Source of the DNA: an uncultured Bacteroidales bacterium
Lineage (GTDB): Bacteria > Bacteroidota > Bacteroidia > Bacteroidales > Marinilabiliaceae
Length of the DNA: 64,000 nucleotides
Reading direction: 5' to 3'
Assembly: GCA_937892095.1 (NCBI GenBank)
Contig: CALAVC010000244.1
Span: 34,776-98,775 of the forward strand
A model generated the notes under the pieces. The model was not told the origin of the DNA and did not search any database. It saw only the letters and a list, made by a program, of their open reading frames with translations. Below, one piece after another: positions 24,138 to 33,377 of this stretch. Numbering within the stretch: the first letter of the stretch is position 1; the number at the start of each line of letters is the position of its first letter. Made by a program: the position numbers and the translations under genes.

Positions 24138-25600
24138 AGCATATTCTGTTTTCTGCATTGGTCTTGCTGTCTGCTCTGAATGCCAATGCGCGCACCATAA
24201 ATGCAGTCGACTTTGGTGCCGACCCAACGGGCAAAAAGTTGTCGTCCGACGCCATAAACAAAGCCATCGAAACACTTAACCACGAAGGCGGCGGAGTGCT
24301 GACCCTCACCACTGGCACCTATCTCTGTGGCAGCATCCGTATGCTAAGCCACGTAGAACTCAACTTGCAAGCCGGAGCCACAATACGTGCCACGACCGAC
24401 AAGAAAGCCTACGACCCTGCCGAGCCTTTCGATGGTCCAGAATATCAAGACGGCGGACACACCTATTTCCACAACTCGCTTATCTGGGCCGACGGAGCCG
24501 AAGATATTGCCATTACAGGACGCGGACTTATCGATGGCGAAGGACTTACTCGGCACGACACCGAGACGGCTGGCAAAGTCCATGGTGGTAGCATCGGCAC
24601 TGGCGACAAGGCCATCGCCTTCAAGCTCTGTCGCGATGTGCTCATTCGCGATGTTAAGATATATCGTGGCGGACACTTTGGCATCATCACAACAGGCTGC
24701 GACTACCTTACGATAGACAACGTCTTGATAGACACCAATCGCGACGGCATAGACATCGACTGCTGCCGACATGTATGCGTCTCGAACTGTAAGGTCAACA
24801 CACCACACGACGACGCCATAGTCCTCAAAAGCTCTTATGCCTTGCACGAGGCTCGCCCTTGCGAAGATGTCATGGTAAACAACTGTCTTGTAACAGGTTA
24901 TAAACTTGGCACAGCCATGGACGGCACCTATGTCCCCGAGACGGTCAATTGGGTTTGCGGACGCATAAAACTCGGCACCGAAAGCAATGGTGGCTACCGC
25001 AACATAACCATTGCCAATTGCACTTGTCTATACAGTAGCGGACTGGCTTTCGAAGAAGTCGACCAAGGCATTATGGATAATATCGTGGTTACCAACATTG
25101 CCATGCGCCACGTCCACCATTACCCCATTTACATCACAACGGGCAAGCGCAATCGTGGTCCACAGTTGGAGGGTGTCTATTCTCAGGCTGCCAACATTAG
25201 CATTAGCAACGTCGTGGCCGACGACTGCGATAGCCTTTCGGGCATACACATAAGCGGAATGCCCGAATGCAAACTTCGCAACATATCGCTGCGAGACATA
25301 TACGTAACATATCGTGGCGGAGTCGAGCAAAAACCAAGTGTCGACAACTATCCCGAACTCGACACCAAGTATCCCGAGATTGCCAAGTTCTTGGGGCTTG
25401 CGCCAGTCTATGGCTTACTTGTGCGCCATGTTGAGGGCTTGCGCATAAATGGTCTGCACATGTCGCTTATGGGCTCTGACGCACGCCCTGCCATCGGCAT
25501 GAAAGACGTTGTCGACGCTCGTCTGACCGACGTCAGCCAACCAACGCCCACAACCGACAATGTGTATATCGACTGCAAAAAGTTAACCACCGCTTTCTGA
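24119..25600 (+). CDS. Secreted glycoside hydrolase family 28 (polygalacturonase/rhamnogalacturonase)
   Basis: Hydrolyses galacturonic-acid-containing pectin backbones. The 493-residue product has a signal peptide (about 1-24, ending NANA), then a GH28 beta-helix beginning INAVDFGADPTG. The catalytic acids are in NRDGID (207-212) and HDDAI (230-234); RIKLGTESNGG starts at 282. The usual GHG histidine motif between DD and RIK is not seen. That, with the LGTES signature, fits the bacterial subgroup near rhamnogalacturonases, but the exact bond is uncertain. Unlike the other pectin enzymes in the window it has no T9SS-like tail. The start overlaps the tRNA-editing gene by 19 bases, and porX begins 6 bases after the stop. 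Confidence 0.9.
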   Translation: MERTILKHILFSALVLLSALNANARTINAVDFGADPTGKKLSSDAINKAIETLNHEGGGVLTLTTGTYLCGSIRMLSHVELNLQAGATIRATTDKKAYDPAEPFDGPEYQDGGHTYFHNSLIWADGAEDIAITGRGLIDGEGLTRHDTETAGKVHGGSIGTGDKAIAFKLCRDVLIRDVKIYRGGHFGIITTGCDYLTIDNVLIDTNRDGIDIDCCRHVCVSNCKVNTPHDDAIVLKSSYALHEARPCEDVMVNNCLVTGYKLGTAMDGTYVPETVNWVCGRIKLGTESNGGYRNITIANCTCLYSSGLAFEEVDQGIMDNIVVTNIAMRHVHHYPIYITTGKRNRGPQLEGVYSQAANISISNVVADDCDSLSGIHISGMPECKLRNISLRDIYVTYRGGVEQKPSVDNYPELDTKYPEIAKFLGLAPVYGLLVRHVEGLRINGLHMSLMGSDARPAIGMKDVVDARLTDVSQPTPTTDNVYIDCKKLTTAF

Positions 25601-25606
25601 CAACAA

Positions 25607-27166
25607 ATGGCACAAGCAAAAAAACGCATACTCTGGGCCGACGACGAAATAAGTCTCTTGCGCCCGTTTGTCATCATGCTCGAAAAAATGGGCTACGAAG
25701 TCATGACACACACCAACGGACCCGATGCCATCGAAGCTCTCTTGGCCGAAGGTGCCGACCTCGTCATTCTCGATGAGAACATGCCTGGCATGAACGGACT
25801 CGATGTCCTCTCGCAGATGAAAAGCCTCGTGCCCGAAGTCCCTGTCATGATGATGACCAAGAGCGAGGCTATAGATACCATGCAGACTGCCTATGGGCGT
25901 CAGATTGACGGCTACCTTGTCAAGCCTGTCAATATGGTGCAATTTCAAGCTGGCATAACAGGCTTGCTTAGCCGACAAGACCTCGTTAGCGAAAACGTCC
26001 GTATGCGCTACGTGCAAGAGTATGCAGGCATGATGGACAGTGTGTCGCGAGCCAACACGTTTGCCGAATGGGCTGCTGCTTACAAAAACATTGTCGACTG
26101 GGAGCTACGCCTCGAAGCCAACGAAGAGATGCAGTCTATGCACCTCGAACTGAAAAACGAAGCCAACAGAGGCTTTGCCAAATTTGTCTGTGCCAACTAT
26201 CAGGATTGGATTGCACACCCCGACCGACCCAATGTGCCACTAATGTCGCACCGCATAATGAGCGAACGCATAAAGCCAATGCTTAAAAATGGCGAACGTG
26301 TGGCGCTTGTGGTCATCGACAATTTTCGACTCGACCAGTGGGAAACAGTTCGTCGGCTCATAGGCGACGAATTTCGTGTCTCGACCGACCTCTATTGTGG
26401 CATTTTGCCATCGGCTACGCAGTATGCCCGAAACTCTATATTCTCTGGTCTGTTGCCTGCCGATATCAAAAAATATTTGCCAAACTATTGGGTCGACGAC
26501 GATGCCAACGAAGATAGCCTCAACCAATACGAACGCGAATTGTTAGCCAACTATTTTGAGCGTCAGCGCATGACCGACATTAAAACGGCATATTACAAGG
26601 TTGGCAACAACGAGAGCGGCGAAAACATAATAAAAAAATTTGGTGGCTATACGCACAACAACCTCAACGCCCTTGTCTACAACTTTGTCGACATGCTCAG
26701 CCACTCAGCCACGGAGAGCCGAACACTCAAAGACCTATTGCCCGATGACGCTGCCTATCGCTCGCTTACGCGCTCGTGGTTTGTGCATGGCAATTTGCGA
26801 CAAATGCTTTTCTTGCTCCGCGACAAGGGCTATACGACAATCCTTACCACCGACCACGGCACAATTCGCGTTTCGCAACCTGTCGACGTCAAAGGACCTC
26901 GAGAGCTAAACTCCAATTTGCGCTTCAAGACGGGCAAGTCGATGACCTATAAGCCCAACGAAGTCTTTGCCATCGAACGTCCTGCTGAGGTCGGTCTGCC
27001 CACTTCGGCTCTTTCGTCGTCATACATCTTCACAAAGGGCAATCAATTTTTTGTCTACCCCAACAATCGCAACGAGTTCGTCCGCTACTATACCGACACT
27101 TTTCAGCATGGCGGCATATCGATGGAAGAGCTAATACTCCCCATCGTGACACTGCGCAGTAAGTAA
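25607..27166 (+). CDS. porX: PorX: response regulator with PglZ phosphodiesterase domain, T9SS regulator
   Basis: Regulator of type IX secretion, in known systems paired with the kinase PorY. The 519-residue size matches PorX of Porphyromonas gingivalis. The receiver domain (about 5-125) has the acidic pocket ADDE and the phosphoacceptor Asp56 in VILDENMPGMNG, with Lys106 in LVKPVN. After a helical linker comes an alkaline-phosphatase-superfamily (PglZ) domain. Likely zinc ligands are Asp238, Thr271 (SATQYARNS), Asp362 and His366 (VDMLSHS), Asp416-His417 (TTDHGT) and a late His in FQHGG. All appear intact. The gene follows the GH28 pectinase by 6 bases, an unexpected partner. Confidence 0.93.
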   Translation: MAQAKKRILWADDEISLLRPFVIMLEKMGYEVMTHTNGPDAIEALLAEGADLVILDENMPGMNGLDVLSQMKSLVPEVPVMMMTKSEAIDTMQTAYGRQIDGYLVKPVNMVQFQAGITGLLSRQDLVSENVRMRYVQEYAGMMDSVSRANTFAEWAAAYKNIVDWELRLEANEEMQSMHLELKNEANRGFAKFVCANYQDWIAHPDRPNVPLMSHRIMSERIKPMLKNGERVALVVIDNFRLDQWETVRRLIGDEFRVSTDLYCGILPSATQYARNSIFSGLLPADIKKYLPNYWVDDDANEDSLNQYERELLANYFERQRMTDIKTAYYKVGNNESGENIIKKFGGYTHNNLNALVYNFVDMLSHSATESRTLKDLLPDDAAYRSLTRSWFVHGNLRQMLFLLRDKGYTTILTTDHGTIRVSQPVDVKGPRELNSNLRFKTGKSMTYKPNEVFAIERPAEVGLPTSALSSSYIFTKGNQFFVYPNNRNEFVRYYTDTFQHGGISMEELILPIVTLRSK

Positions 27167-27175
27167 AGAAGACCT

Positions 27176-28414
27176 TTAGACTTTTTCTTCGCGATAATAT
27201 TTGCCCACAATTACGCGGACAGGGTAGTAGGCTGCCACTATTGCCAATGCGATTACGGCCACAAACGTCAGAGCCACGTCTGTAGCTTGTAGCTCTACGG
27301 GGTAGGCACTAATGATGTAGTCTTCGCCATCGCCAAAGCCAACTATCCCCCAATGTTCTTGTGCCAAGACGAGCGCTATGCCCAGCACGAGACCAAGTAG
27401 TGCGCCACCCACCGAAACCAACCAACCTTCGAAGAGGAACACGCGTGTCGTAAGGCTTTCGTCGGCACCCATGCTTTTGAGCACCGCAATGCTCTCTTTC
27501 TTCTCAAAAATTAGCATTGAAAGTGAGCCAATGATATTAAATGCGGCAATAAGGACAATGAACAGCAAGATGAAGAACGACATAAGTTTTTCAATCTCCA
27601 TCATGCGAAAAAAGTTTTCGTGCTGCTGCCATTTATCTTTCGACTCGATATTTTGTCCGTCGAAGATTGTGGCAATATCTTTCTTGATTTTTTTTATGTC
27701 GACACCCGTGGCTATGCGCACGGCAATGCTTGTTACCTGTGTGTTGGCGTAGCAAAAGAGATCGCGCGACATGTCTATGTCTGCCAAGACGTAGTTGGCG
27801 TCGTAGTCCGACTGTTGCACCATAAACGTGCCACTGACCCTCTGCACATGCTCCGTAAAGCTATCTTCGGGCTTCTGCAGGTTAACTTTCCCAGTGCGTT
27901 TTGGGGCGTAGAATGTAACTGTTGGCACAAAGACCGACGACGACACGCCAAGTTGCTCGGCCAGAATGGCACCAATGGTACATTGTCCAGCACGAAACGA
28001 ACCCTCAATGATTATTGAGTCTATGTCTGTTACGTTGCCATAGTGGTTGTCGACACCCATTACGGTGGCAGGCACTTGGCGCTTGCCGTATCGAAGCAGA
28101 GCATTGTCGCTTACTATGCACGACACTGCTTCTATGCCTTCGACATGGCTCAGAGCCTCGTGTTGCATCGAGTCGCATACAAAGAATTTACCTTCGGTTG
28201 GGACTATGCTTATGTCTGGGTCAAAATGTCCGAAGAGCGAAGTAACAAGTCCATTGAGTCCGTTAAAGACGCTCAGCACAATTATTAGTGCAGCCGTGGC
28301 CACCATGACGCCTGCTGCCGAAATGCCCGAAATAATGTTTATGACATTCTGGCTTTTCTTGGCGAAAAGGTATCGCTTGGCAATATCGAAAGGTATTGCA
28401 ATCTTGTGGTTCAC
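27176..28414 (-). CDS. LolC/LolE-like ABC transporter permease
   Basis: Inner-membrane permease probably involved in releasing lipoproteins for transport to the outer membrane. The 412-residue product has the FtsX/MacB topology: one N-terminal membrane helix (about 25-50), a large periplasmic domain (about 55-270), and three C-terminal helices. AKRYLFAKKSQNVINIISGIS at the start and IAVLKSMGAD in the cytoplasmic loop are hallmarks of the LolC/E family. The ATPase partner is not adjacent. It follows the methyltransferase by 18 bases in the rbfA group and is the last gene of the long minus-strand run, ending 9 bases from the convergent porX stop. Confidence 0.88.
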   Translation of the reverse strand: MNHKIAIPFDIAKRYLFAKKSQNVINIISGISAAGVMVATAALIIVLSVFNGLNGLVTSLFGHFDPDISIVPTEGKFFVCDSMQHEALSHVEGIEAVSCIVSDNALLRYGKRQVPATVMGVDNHYGNVTDIDSIIIEGSFRAGQCTIGAILAEQLGVSSSVFVPTVTFYAPKRTGKVNLQKPEDSFTEHVQRVSGTFMVQQSDYDANYVLADIDMSRDLFCYANTQVTSIAVRIATGVDIKKIKKDIATIFDGQNIESKDKWQQHENFFRMMEIEKLMSFFILLFIVLIAAFNIIGSLSMLIFEKKESIAVLKSMGADESLTTRVFLFEGWLVSVGGALLGLVLGIALVLAQEHWGIVGFGDGEDYIISAYPVELQATDVALTFVAVIALAIVAAYYPVRVIVGKYYREEKV

Positions 28415-28432
28415 GGAATGGACTGAGGTTGG

Positions 28433-29257
28433 TTATTTATGTGCTTTGACTATTAGTCCTGTGCCAACCGTGTGTTTGCCGAAGAGGTCGAGTGTGTTGA
28501 GAATGAGGCACAATGGGAATGTCAGCAAGTAGTAGAACGGCAAGACGATGAAGAATAGCTTGCTCGCGCCAAGCATAAGGATGGGCCACTTCATAGAAAG
28601 CACCCAAGAGATGTGCCCCGGCTTGCCGTAGGAGTAGGTTGCGTCGATGTCTCGAAAGCCCGCGCGTGTTAGCTTTTGGCGGATGTCGTCAATGTTGTAG
28701 CCGTCGCGCACGTGCTCGTCTATGAACCCGTGGACGCCGTCTTCATGGTCGTGTTCGTCGGCATCGCTTCCGCCTTTGTCGCTCGGAGTAGAGATTAGCA
28801 ACATGCCACCATTGCGAAGCGATGTGTAGAAGTTCTGAAACACTTTTTCGTCTTCGAGAATGTGTTCCATGACGTCGACTGACAGTACGAGGTCGTATGT
28901 GTCGGGCTCGCTAAACTGCGTCAGGTCGGCTTCGGCAAAGGTTATGCGTTTGCTCATGCCAATCTGTTCAAAGAACTTGTTGCAGTCGGCTATCTGTTCG
29001 GTCTTTACATCGACACCTTTGACGTGGTTGCCCTTGTTGAGTGTTGCAAGGTAATATGTATACTGACCAAAGCCACTGCCTGCATCAAGGAATGTGGCGG
29101 GTCGGTTGCCACGCTCTGTGTTCCATTGGCTTAGAGCACGACGTATGTGCCAGCTGCGCAGCAGTAGCAAGTCAAGTAGTCGGTAGAAAAAGATGCGGAG
29201 GGTCGGTGTCTGGTTAAAGACGTTGCCCAAAGTGCGTTTGATGGGATCGTATTTCAT
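28433..29257 (-). CDS. Class I SAM-dependent methyltransferase
   Basis: A 274-residue predicted methyltransferase. Motif I FLDAGSGFGQYT (about 58-69) binds S-adenosylmethionine; the acidic motif II is GVDVKTEQI, and LVLSVDVMEHI is the post-motif typical of the Methyltransf_11 type. A hydrophobic stretch near the C terminus (LFFIVLPFYYLLTFPLCLIL) suggests membrane association, so a lipid or quinone-like substrate is possible, but none can be named. Its start codon shares one base with the rbfA stop (TAATG), showing tight coupling. Confidence 0.85.
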   Translation of the reverse strand: MKYDPIKRTLGNVFNQTPTLRIFFYRLLDLLLLRSWHIRRALSQWNTERGNRPATFLDAGSGFGQYTYYLATLNKGNHVKGVDVKTEQIADCNKFFEQIGMSKRITFAEADLTQFSEPDTYDLVLSVDVMEHILEDEKVFQNFYTSLRNGGMLLISTPSDKGGSDADEHDHEDGVHGFIDEHVRDGYNIDDIRQKLTRAGFRDIDATYSYGKPGHISWVLSMKWPILMLGASKLFFIVLPFYYLLTFPLCLILNTLDLFGKHTVGTGLIVKAHK

Positions 29258-29595
29258 TACTGTTCGAGTAGTCGGTCTATGTTTTCGAGGTAGTCAAGGC
29301 TGTCATCGCGGAAGAAGTGCAATTCGGGCACTATTCGCATTTGTTTGCCAATGCGCTTGCCGAGAGCATAGCGCACACGGTGCTTGTTGGCTTCGATGTT
29401 TTCGAGCACTTCGGCAGCTTTGGCTTCGGGGAATATGCTCACGTAGAGCTTGACCATGCTCATGTCGGGTGCCGCGCGTGAGATGGTTACCGAGAGCATT
29501 GTGCCGAGCAAAAGCTCGTTCATTTCGCGCTGAAACATTTCTGCCACTTCTTTTTGTATGAGGCGGCTTATTTTCTTTTGTCGTGTAGATTCCAT
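29257..29595 (-). CDS. rbfA: Ribosome-binding factor A
   Basis: Small KH-fold protein that helps mature the 30S subunit and the 5' end of 16S rRNA. The 112-residue product has the family opening RQKKISRLIQKEVAEMFQ, the strand VKLYVSIFP and RIVPELHFFRDDS near the end. Length is normal. It is followed, with a one-base overlap, by the methyltransferase and then the Lol-type permease. Confidence 0.93.
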   Translation of the reverse strand: MESTRQKKISRLIQKEVAEMFQREMNELLLGTMLSVTISRAAPDMSMVKLYVSIFPEAKAAEVLENIEANKHRVRYALGKRIGKQMRIVPELHFFRDDSLDYLENIDRLLEQ

Positions 29596-29624
29596 TTTCT
29601 CAGAGAGGGAGTGGTTAGTGTATT

Positions 29625-31463
29625 TTATTCTACCGTAACAGACTTTGCAAGGTTGCGTGGTTGGTCGACATTACAACCGCGCATGACTGCAATGTGGTAG
29701 CTAATTAGTTGTAGTGGCACTACGGCAATCATGGGCATCAGAGCTTCATGACATTCAGGAATTTCGATAACATAGTCGGCAATGCGAGCAATTTCGGTGT
29801 CGCCACGCGACACGATGGCAATCACTTGTCCTTTGCGTGCTTTGACTTCTTGTATGTTGCTAAGTATCTTGTCGTAGTGCTTGTCGTGCGTTGCCAAGGC
29901 AAACACTGGCATGCAGTTGTCTATGAGGGCAATGGGACCGTGCTTCATTTCGGCCGCAGGATAGCCTTCGGCGTGTATGTACGATATTTCTTTTAGTTTC
30001 AGAGCACCTTCGAGAGCCACTGGGTAGAGGTATCCTCTGCCAAGGTATATGGCGTTTTGCGCAAGTTGGTAGGCGCGAGAAACTTCTCGAATATGGTCGT
30101 TGTCTTTTAAGACTTCGGAAATGAGTTCGGGCGTGCGTCGCAGTTCGGTCGTTAGCTCGTTGTATGTCTTGTCGTCGAGAATCCCTCGCTTACGACCCAA
30201 CAAGATGGCCATCATGGTGAGGGCAACAACTTGGCTTGTGAAGGCTTTTGTAGAGGCTACGCCTATCTCAGGACCTGCGTGAGTATACATTCCTGCGTGT
30301 GTTTCGCGTGCTATTGATGAGCCTACAACGTTGCAAATGCCAAGAATGGTAGCACCTTTTTGCTTAGCAAGCCTTATGGCTGCAAGTGTGTCTGCTGTCT
30401 CGCCACTTTGCGAAATGGCTATAACCACATCTTCGGGTGAAATGATTGGGTCGCGATAGCGGAACTCTGACGCATATTCTACTTCGACATTTATGCGTGC
30501 GAATTGTTCGAAGAGGTATTCTCCGACAAGACCAGCATGATAGCTCGTGCCACAGGCTACAATTATTATGCGGTTGACGCCAACGAGTTTGGGCATTATC
30601 TCGTTTATGCCACTAAGATTTATTGTGCCAGTCTGTTCTATTATGCGTCCACGCATTGTGTCGGCAAGTGAGTTGGGCTGCTCATATATTTCTTTGAGCA
30701 TGAAGTGGTCGAAGCCTCCTTTGTCTATTCCTTCAGTGCCAAAGTCGACGTTCGTAATGATGGGGTCGAAAGGTGTGTCTTTGAGGTCGGTTATAGAGAT
30801 GCCGTCGGTGGTCATGACTGCCACTTGCTCGTCTTCCAAATACACAAGTTGGTCGGTATATTCGACAATCGGAGTGGCGTCTGATGCTATGAAATATTCG
30901 CCTTGCCCAATGCCGACAGCGAGAGGGCTGCCTTTGCGTGCGGCAAAGAGTCGGTCGGGTTGGTCGGTGCAGATAATGCCCAGTCCGTAGGCTCCAACCG
31001 ATATGCTCAAGGCTGCTTTTATGGCGCTTTCGGGCGATATTTGCTTTTCGAGGTAGATATTTTCTATAAGGTTGGCCAGCACTTCGGTGTCGGTCTGACT
31101 GCGAAAGGCATAGCCCTTTTGTTCGAGCTGAGCCTTTATGGTGCGGTAGTTCTCTATTATGCCGTTGTGTACGACGACGAACTTGCCATTCATAGACATG
31201 TGTGGGTGTGCATTGATGTCGTTAGGCTCTCCGTGTGTAGCCCAGCGAGTATGCCCTATGCCTATTGTGCCACTTATGTTTTGTCCGCGTACGAGGCTAC
31301 GTAGGTCGCTCACTTTGCCACGGCACTTGTTTATTCGTATTTGTCCGTCGTCGACTACGGCAATGCCTGCCGAGTCATAGCCACGATATTCGAGTCTTTG
31401 TAGTCCGCCCACAATGATGGGCCATGCTGTACGTCCGCCTATGTATCCTACTATTCCGCACAT
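29625..31463 (-). CDS. glmS: Glutamine--fructose-6-phosphate aminotransferase (isomerizing)
   Basis: Makes glucosamine 6-phosphate from fructose 6-phosphate and glutamine, the entry to peptidoglycan, lipid A and amino-sugar synthesis. The 612-residue enzyme starts MCGIVGYIGG, so Cys2 is the glutaminase nucleophile. GHTRWATHGEP and HNGIIENY are the glutaminase active-site loops, and two SIS isomerase domains follow (ACGTSYHAG, SQSGETADT). The end PRNLAKSVTVE is the conserved GlmS C terminus. It starts 9 bases after the DUF4954 gene. No glmS ribozyme is evident, and there is no room for one. Confidence 0.97.
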   Translation of the reverse strand: MCGIVGYIGGRTAWPIIVGGLQRLEYRGYDSAGIAVVDDGQIRINKCRGKVSDLRSLVRGQNISGTIGIGHTRWATHGEPNDINAHPHMSMNGKFVVVHNGIIENYRTIKAQLEQKGYAFRSQTDTEVLANLIENIYLEKQISPESAIKAALSISVGAYGLGIICTDQPDRLFAARKGSPLAVGIGQGEYFIASDATPIVEYTDQLVYLEDEQVAVMTTDGISITDLKDTPFDPIITNVDFGTEGIDKGGFDHFMLKEIYEQPNSLADTMRGRIIEQTGTINLSGINEIMPKLVGVNRIIIVACGTSYHAGLVGEYLFEQFARINVEVEYASEFRYRDPIISPEDVVIAISQSGETADTLAAIRLAKQKGATILGICNVVGSSIARETHAGMYTHAGPEIGVASTKAFTSQVVALTMMAILLGRKRGILDDKTYNELTTELRRTPELISEVLKDNDHIREVSRAYQLAQNAIYLGRGYLYPVALEGALKLKEISYIHAEGYPAAEMKHGPIALIDNCMPVFALATHDKHYDKILSNIQEVKARKGQVIAIVSRGDTEIARIADYVIEIPECHEALMPMIAVVPLQLISYHIAVMRGCNVDQPRNLAKSVTVE

Positions 31464-31472
31464 AAAGAGGGT

Positions 31473-33377
31473 CTATTTTTGTTCATCGTAATGTTTTTGG
31501 AGGTCAATGATGTCGACATTGTCTTCCATTTTTCCGTGTATCATTTGGTAGTCGATGCGTGCATCTTCTTCTGAGCCGTCTATGCCATAGCCTGTGCGTA
31601 GTCGGGCGTTCCACTCGCGCGAGGCATCGGCAAGTAGGCTTTCTTTGAGGTCGCGCGAGGCTTCGGCCACTCGTTGTGTAGCATCGGGCATGTCGTCGGT
31701 GCTATTGGTGTAGGCGTAGCGGCTTCGCGCTGCGCCCACTGCCCATAGGCGCGCCGTCTCCCATGAGTGGATGTGTATTTCCTGAAAGTCGCGACCGATT
31801 TCTTCGACCGAACTATATTTGCCACCCGAAAGTTTTTGTTCTATTGCTTCCACTTCGGGGCGTGGGGCAATAAGTCCGCCACAGTCTATCCAGTCGCACT
31901 GTATGCCGTCGCTCATGCCCTTGTCGTTGAGATAGGCTTTGCCCAGATAGAAGTCTATGGCCGAGGTGTAGGCCTTGACGGCGCGAGGTAGCAGAGCTCG
32001 TCGGATGCGTATGCCTGCGTCGACAATTATTTCTGCTTTTTGTGTTTCAAGGTCTTCTTCGATGTGTCGGACAGCCTTAATCATTTGTCCGACTGTTATT
32101 GGGTTGAGGACGTCGAAAGTTATGCAGTCGCGTTTGCTCAACGTTCGCAAGTCGCGTTTTTGCCACTTACGGCTATCGCGGAAGATGCCTACTGTGCGCA
32201 GGTTTTGTGCAATGAGTAGATGACTTTCGCCGTCGCGCTCGGCAATGACCGAAAATGGGTAAAGAGTTGTGTCGGGGTTAGTCTTATGATGTCCGACTAC
32301 GAGCGAGAATGCGCCAATATGGGCAGGTTCGAGCAAGTAGGAGCCAGAGCCTGTTTTGACGCCACGTTCAAATATGACTTGGTGCGACGGACCGAGTCTG
32401 TAATGGTGGTTGCTGGCGTTCGTTGCACTTCCGCCGTTGAAAAACGAGTAGGCACCAGCAATGAGTAGTGTGGTCTTGTGATGGCTTACCGTGTAGGGAC
32501 CTGCGAAGACCGATATGGCCTCGCCGCATAGTAGTTGGCAACATGCAAAGGCAAGCAGATCTTCGGCAAAGAAGCCTCCGCCAATGTGGCTACACTGACC
32601 TATGAAAGAGCGGCTGATTTGTGCGCCACCATCTATTTTTGCGCCTTCGGCAGCAATGAAGTCGGTGGCAGATACCGACGAGCCTATGTAGGTCGATTGA
32701 TGTTTGACGGAGAGAATGGTTCCATTGCGTAGCAGCGTGGCACCCTCGATGGTGGTGTAGGCACCTATGCGGACGTGGTCGATGGTGGCTGTGTTGTAGA
32801 CCGAGACTCGACGTCCCATGGTGGCAGGAGTAGCTGTTGCTTCGGCTGCTTCAGCGTCTACGAGGCGTTCATATTCTTGTCGCAGGTGTGGGCGGTAGGC
32901 ATGCATTGCCACGATGTAGGCAATGTTGGAGCTTAGGTGCGTCGACATGGCAACTTCGCGTCCGCCTGCTTCGTTAACGACAGCCACACGTACGCCAATG
33001 CCGTAGTTGTAGCGAGTGCGCATGTCGTCGGCTGCTATTATGCGTCCGCACGAGACGAGTACAACTTTATCGCCCAGCACGTAGCCACTCAGTAGAGACA
33101 CGTCGGATATGTAGTTGTCATCTCCAATTTGTGTGTCGGCAATGGTGCAGTGCATTATTTGTGGACGTACATCGCCCAAGCCACTGACAGAGACCAGTCC
33201 GTTCATGTTGCCTATGCGCACTCGCCCAATGAAGTGTACTTGTCGGATGCGTCGGATGTCGGTGTCGGGGCGGACGAAGATGTTGTTCCAATCTTCGGCC
33301 GAGCAGCCTTGCGACTTTAGTATGTCTACTTCGTCGGCTGAGAGCTGACGATGGTTGTCTTGATGTCTGCTACTCAT
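31473..33377 (-). CDS. DUF4954 family protein with left-handed beta-helix repeats
   Basis: A 634-residue cytoplasmic protein of a family largely confined to Bacteroidetes and of unknown function. The middle (about 60-380) carries hexapeptide-like repeats such as IGDDNYISDVSLLSGY, VRIGAYTTIEGATLLRNG and IGAFSLVVGHH, typical of left-handed beta-helix nucleotidyl- and acyltransferases. The C-terminal third is helical. No nucleotidyltransferase catalytic loop is obvious. It sits immediately upstream of glmS (9 bases) and its start overlaps the end of the YfhO-type gene by 8 bases. A link to UDP-sugar or GlcNAc metabolism is suggested by the fold and neighbour only. Confidence 0.8.
   Translation of the reverse strand: MSSRHQDNHRQLSADEVDILKSQGCSAEDWNNIFVRPDTDIRRIRQVHFIGRVRIGNMNGLVSVSGLGDVRPQIMHCTIADTQIGDDNYISDVSLLSGYVLGDKVVLVSCGRIIAADDMRTRYNYGIGVRVAVVNEAGGREVAMSTHLSSNIAYIVAMHAYRPHLRQEYERLVDAEAAEATATPATMGRRVSVYNTATIDHVRIGAYTTIEGATLLRNGTILSVKHQSTYIGSSVSATDFIAAEGAKIDGGAQISRSFIGQCSHIGGGFFAEDLLAFACCQLLCGEAISVFAGPYTVSHHKTTLLIAGAYSFFNGGSATNASNHHYRLGPSHQVIFERGVKTGSGSYLLEPAHIGAFSLVVGHHKTNPDTTLYPFSVIAERDGESHLLIAQNLRTVGIFRDSRKWQKRDLRTLSKRDCITFDVLNPITVGQMIKAVRHIEEDLETQKAEIIVDAGIRIRRALLPRAVKAYTSAIDFYLGKAYLNDKGMSDGIQCDWIDCGGLIAPRPEVEAIEQKLSGGKYSSVEEIGRDFQEIHIHSWETARLWAVGAARSRYAYTNSTDDMPDATQRVAEASRDLKESLLADASREWNARLRTGYGIDGSEEDARIDYQMIHGKMEDNVDIIDLQKHYDEQK

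Noticed and set aside
31464..31472. Possible glmS ribozyme
   Set aside because: Only nine bases separate glmS from the upstream gene, too few for the ribozyme, which is in any case typical of Firmicutes.
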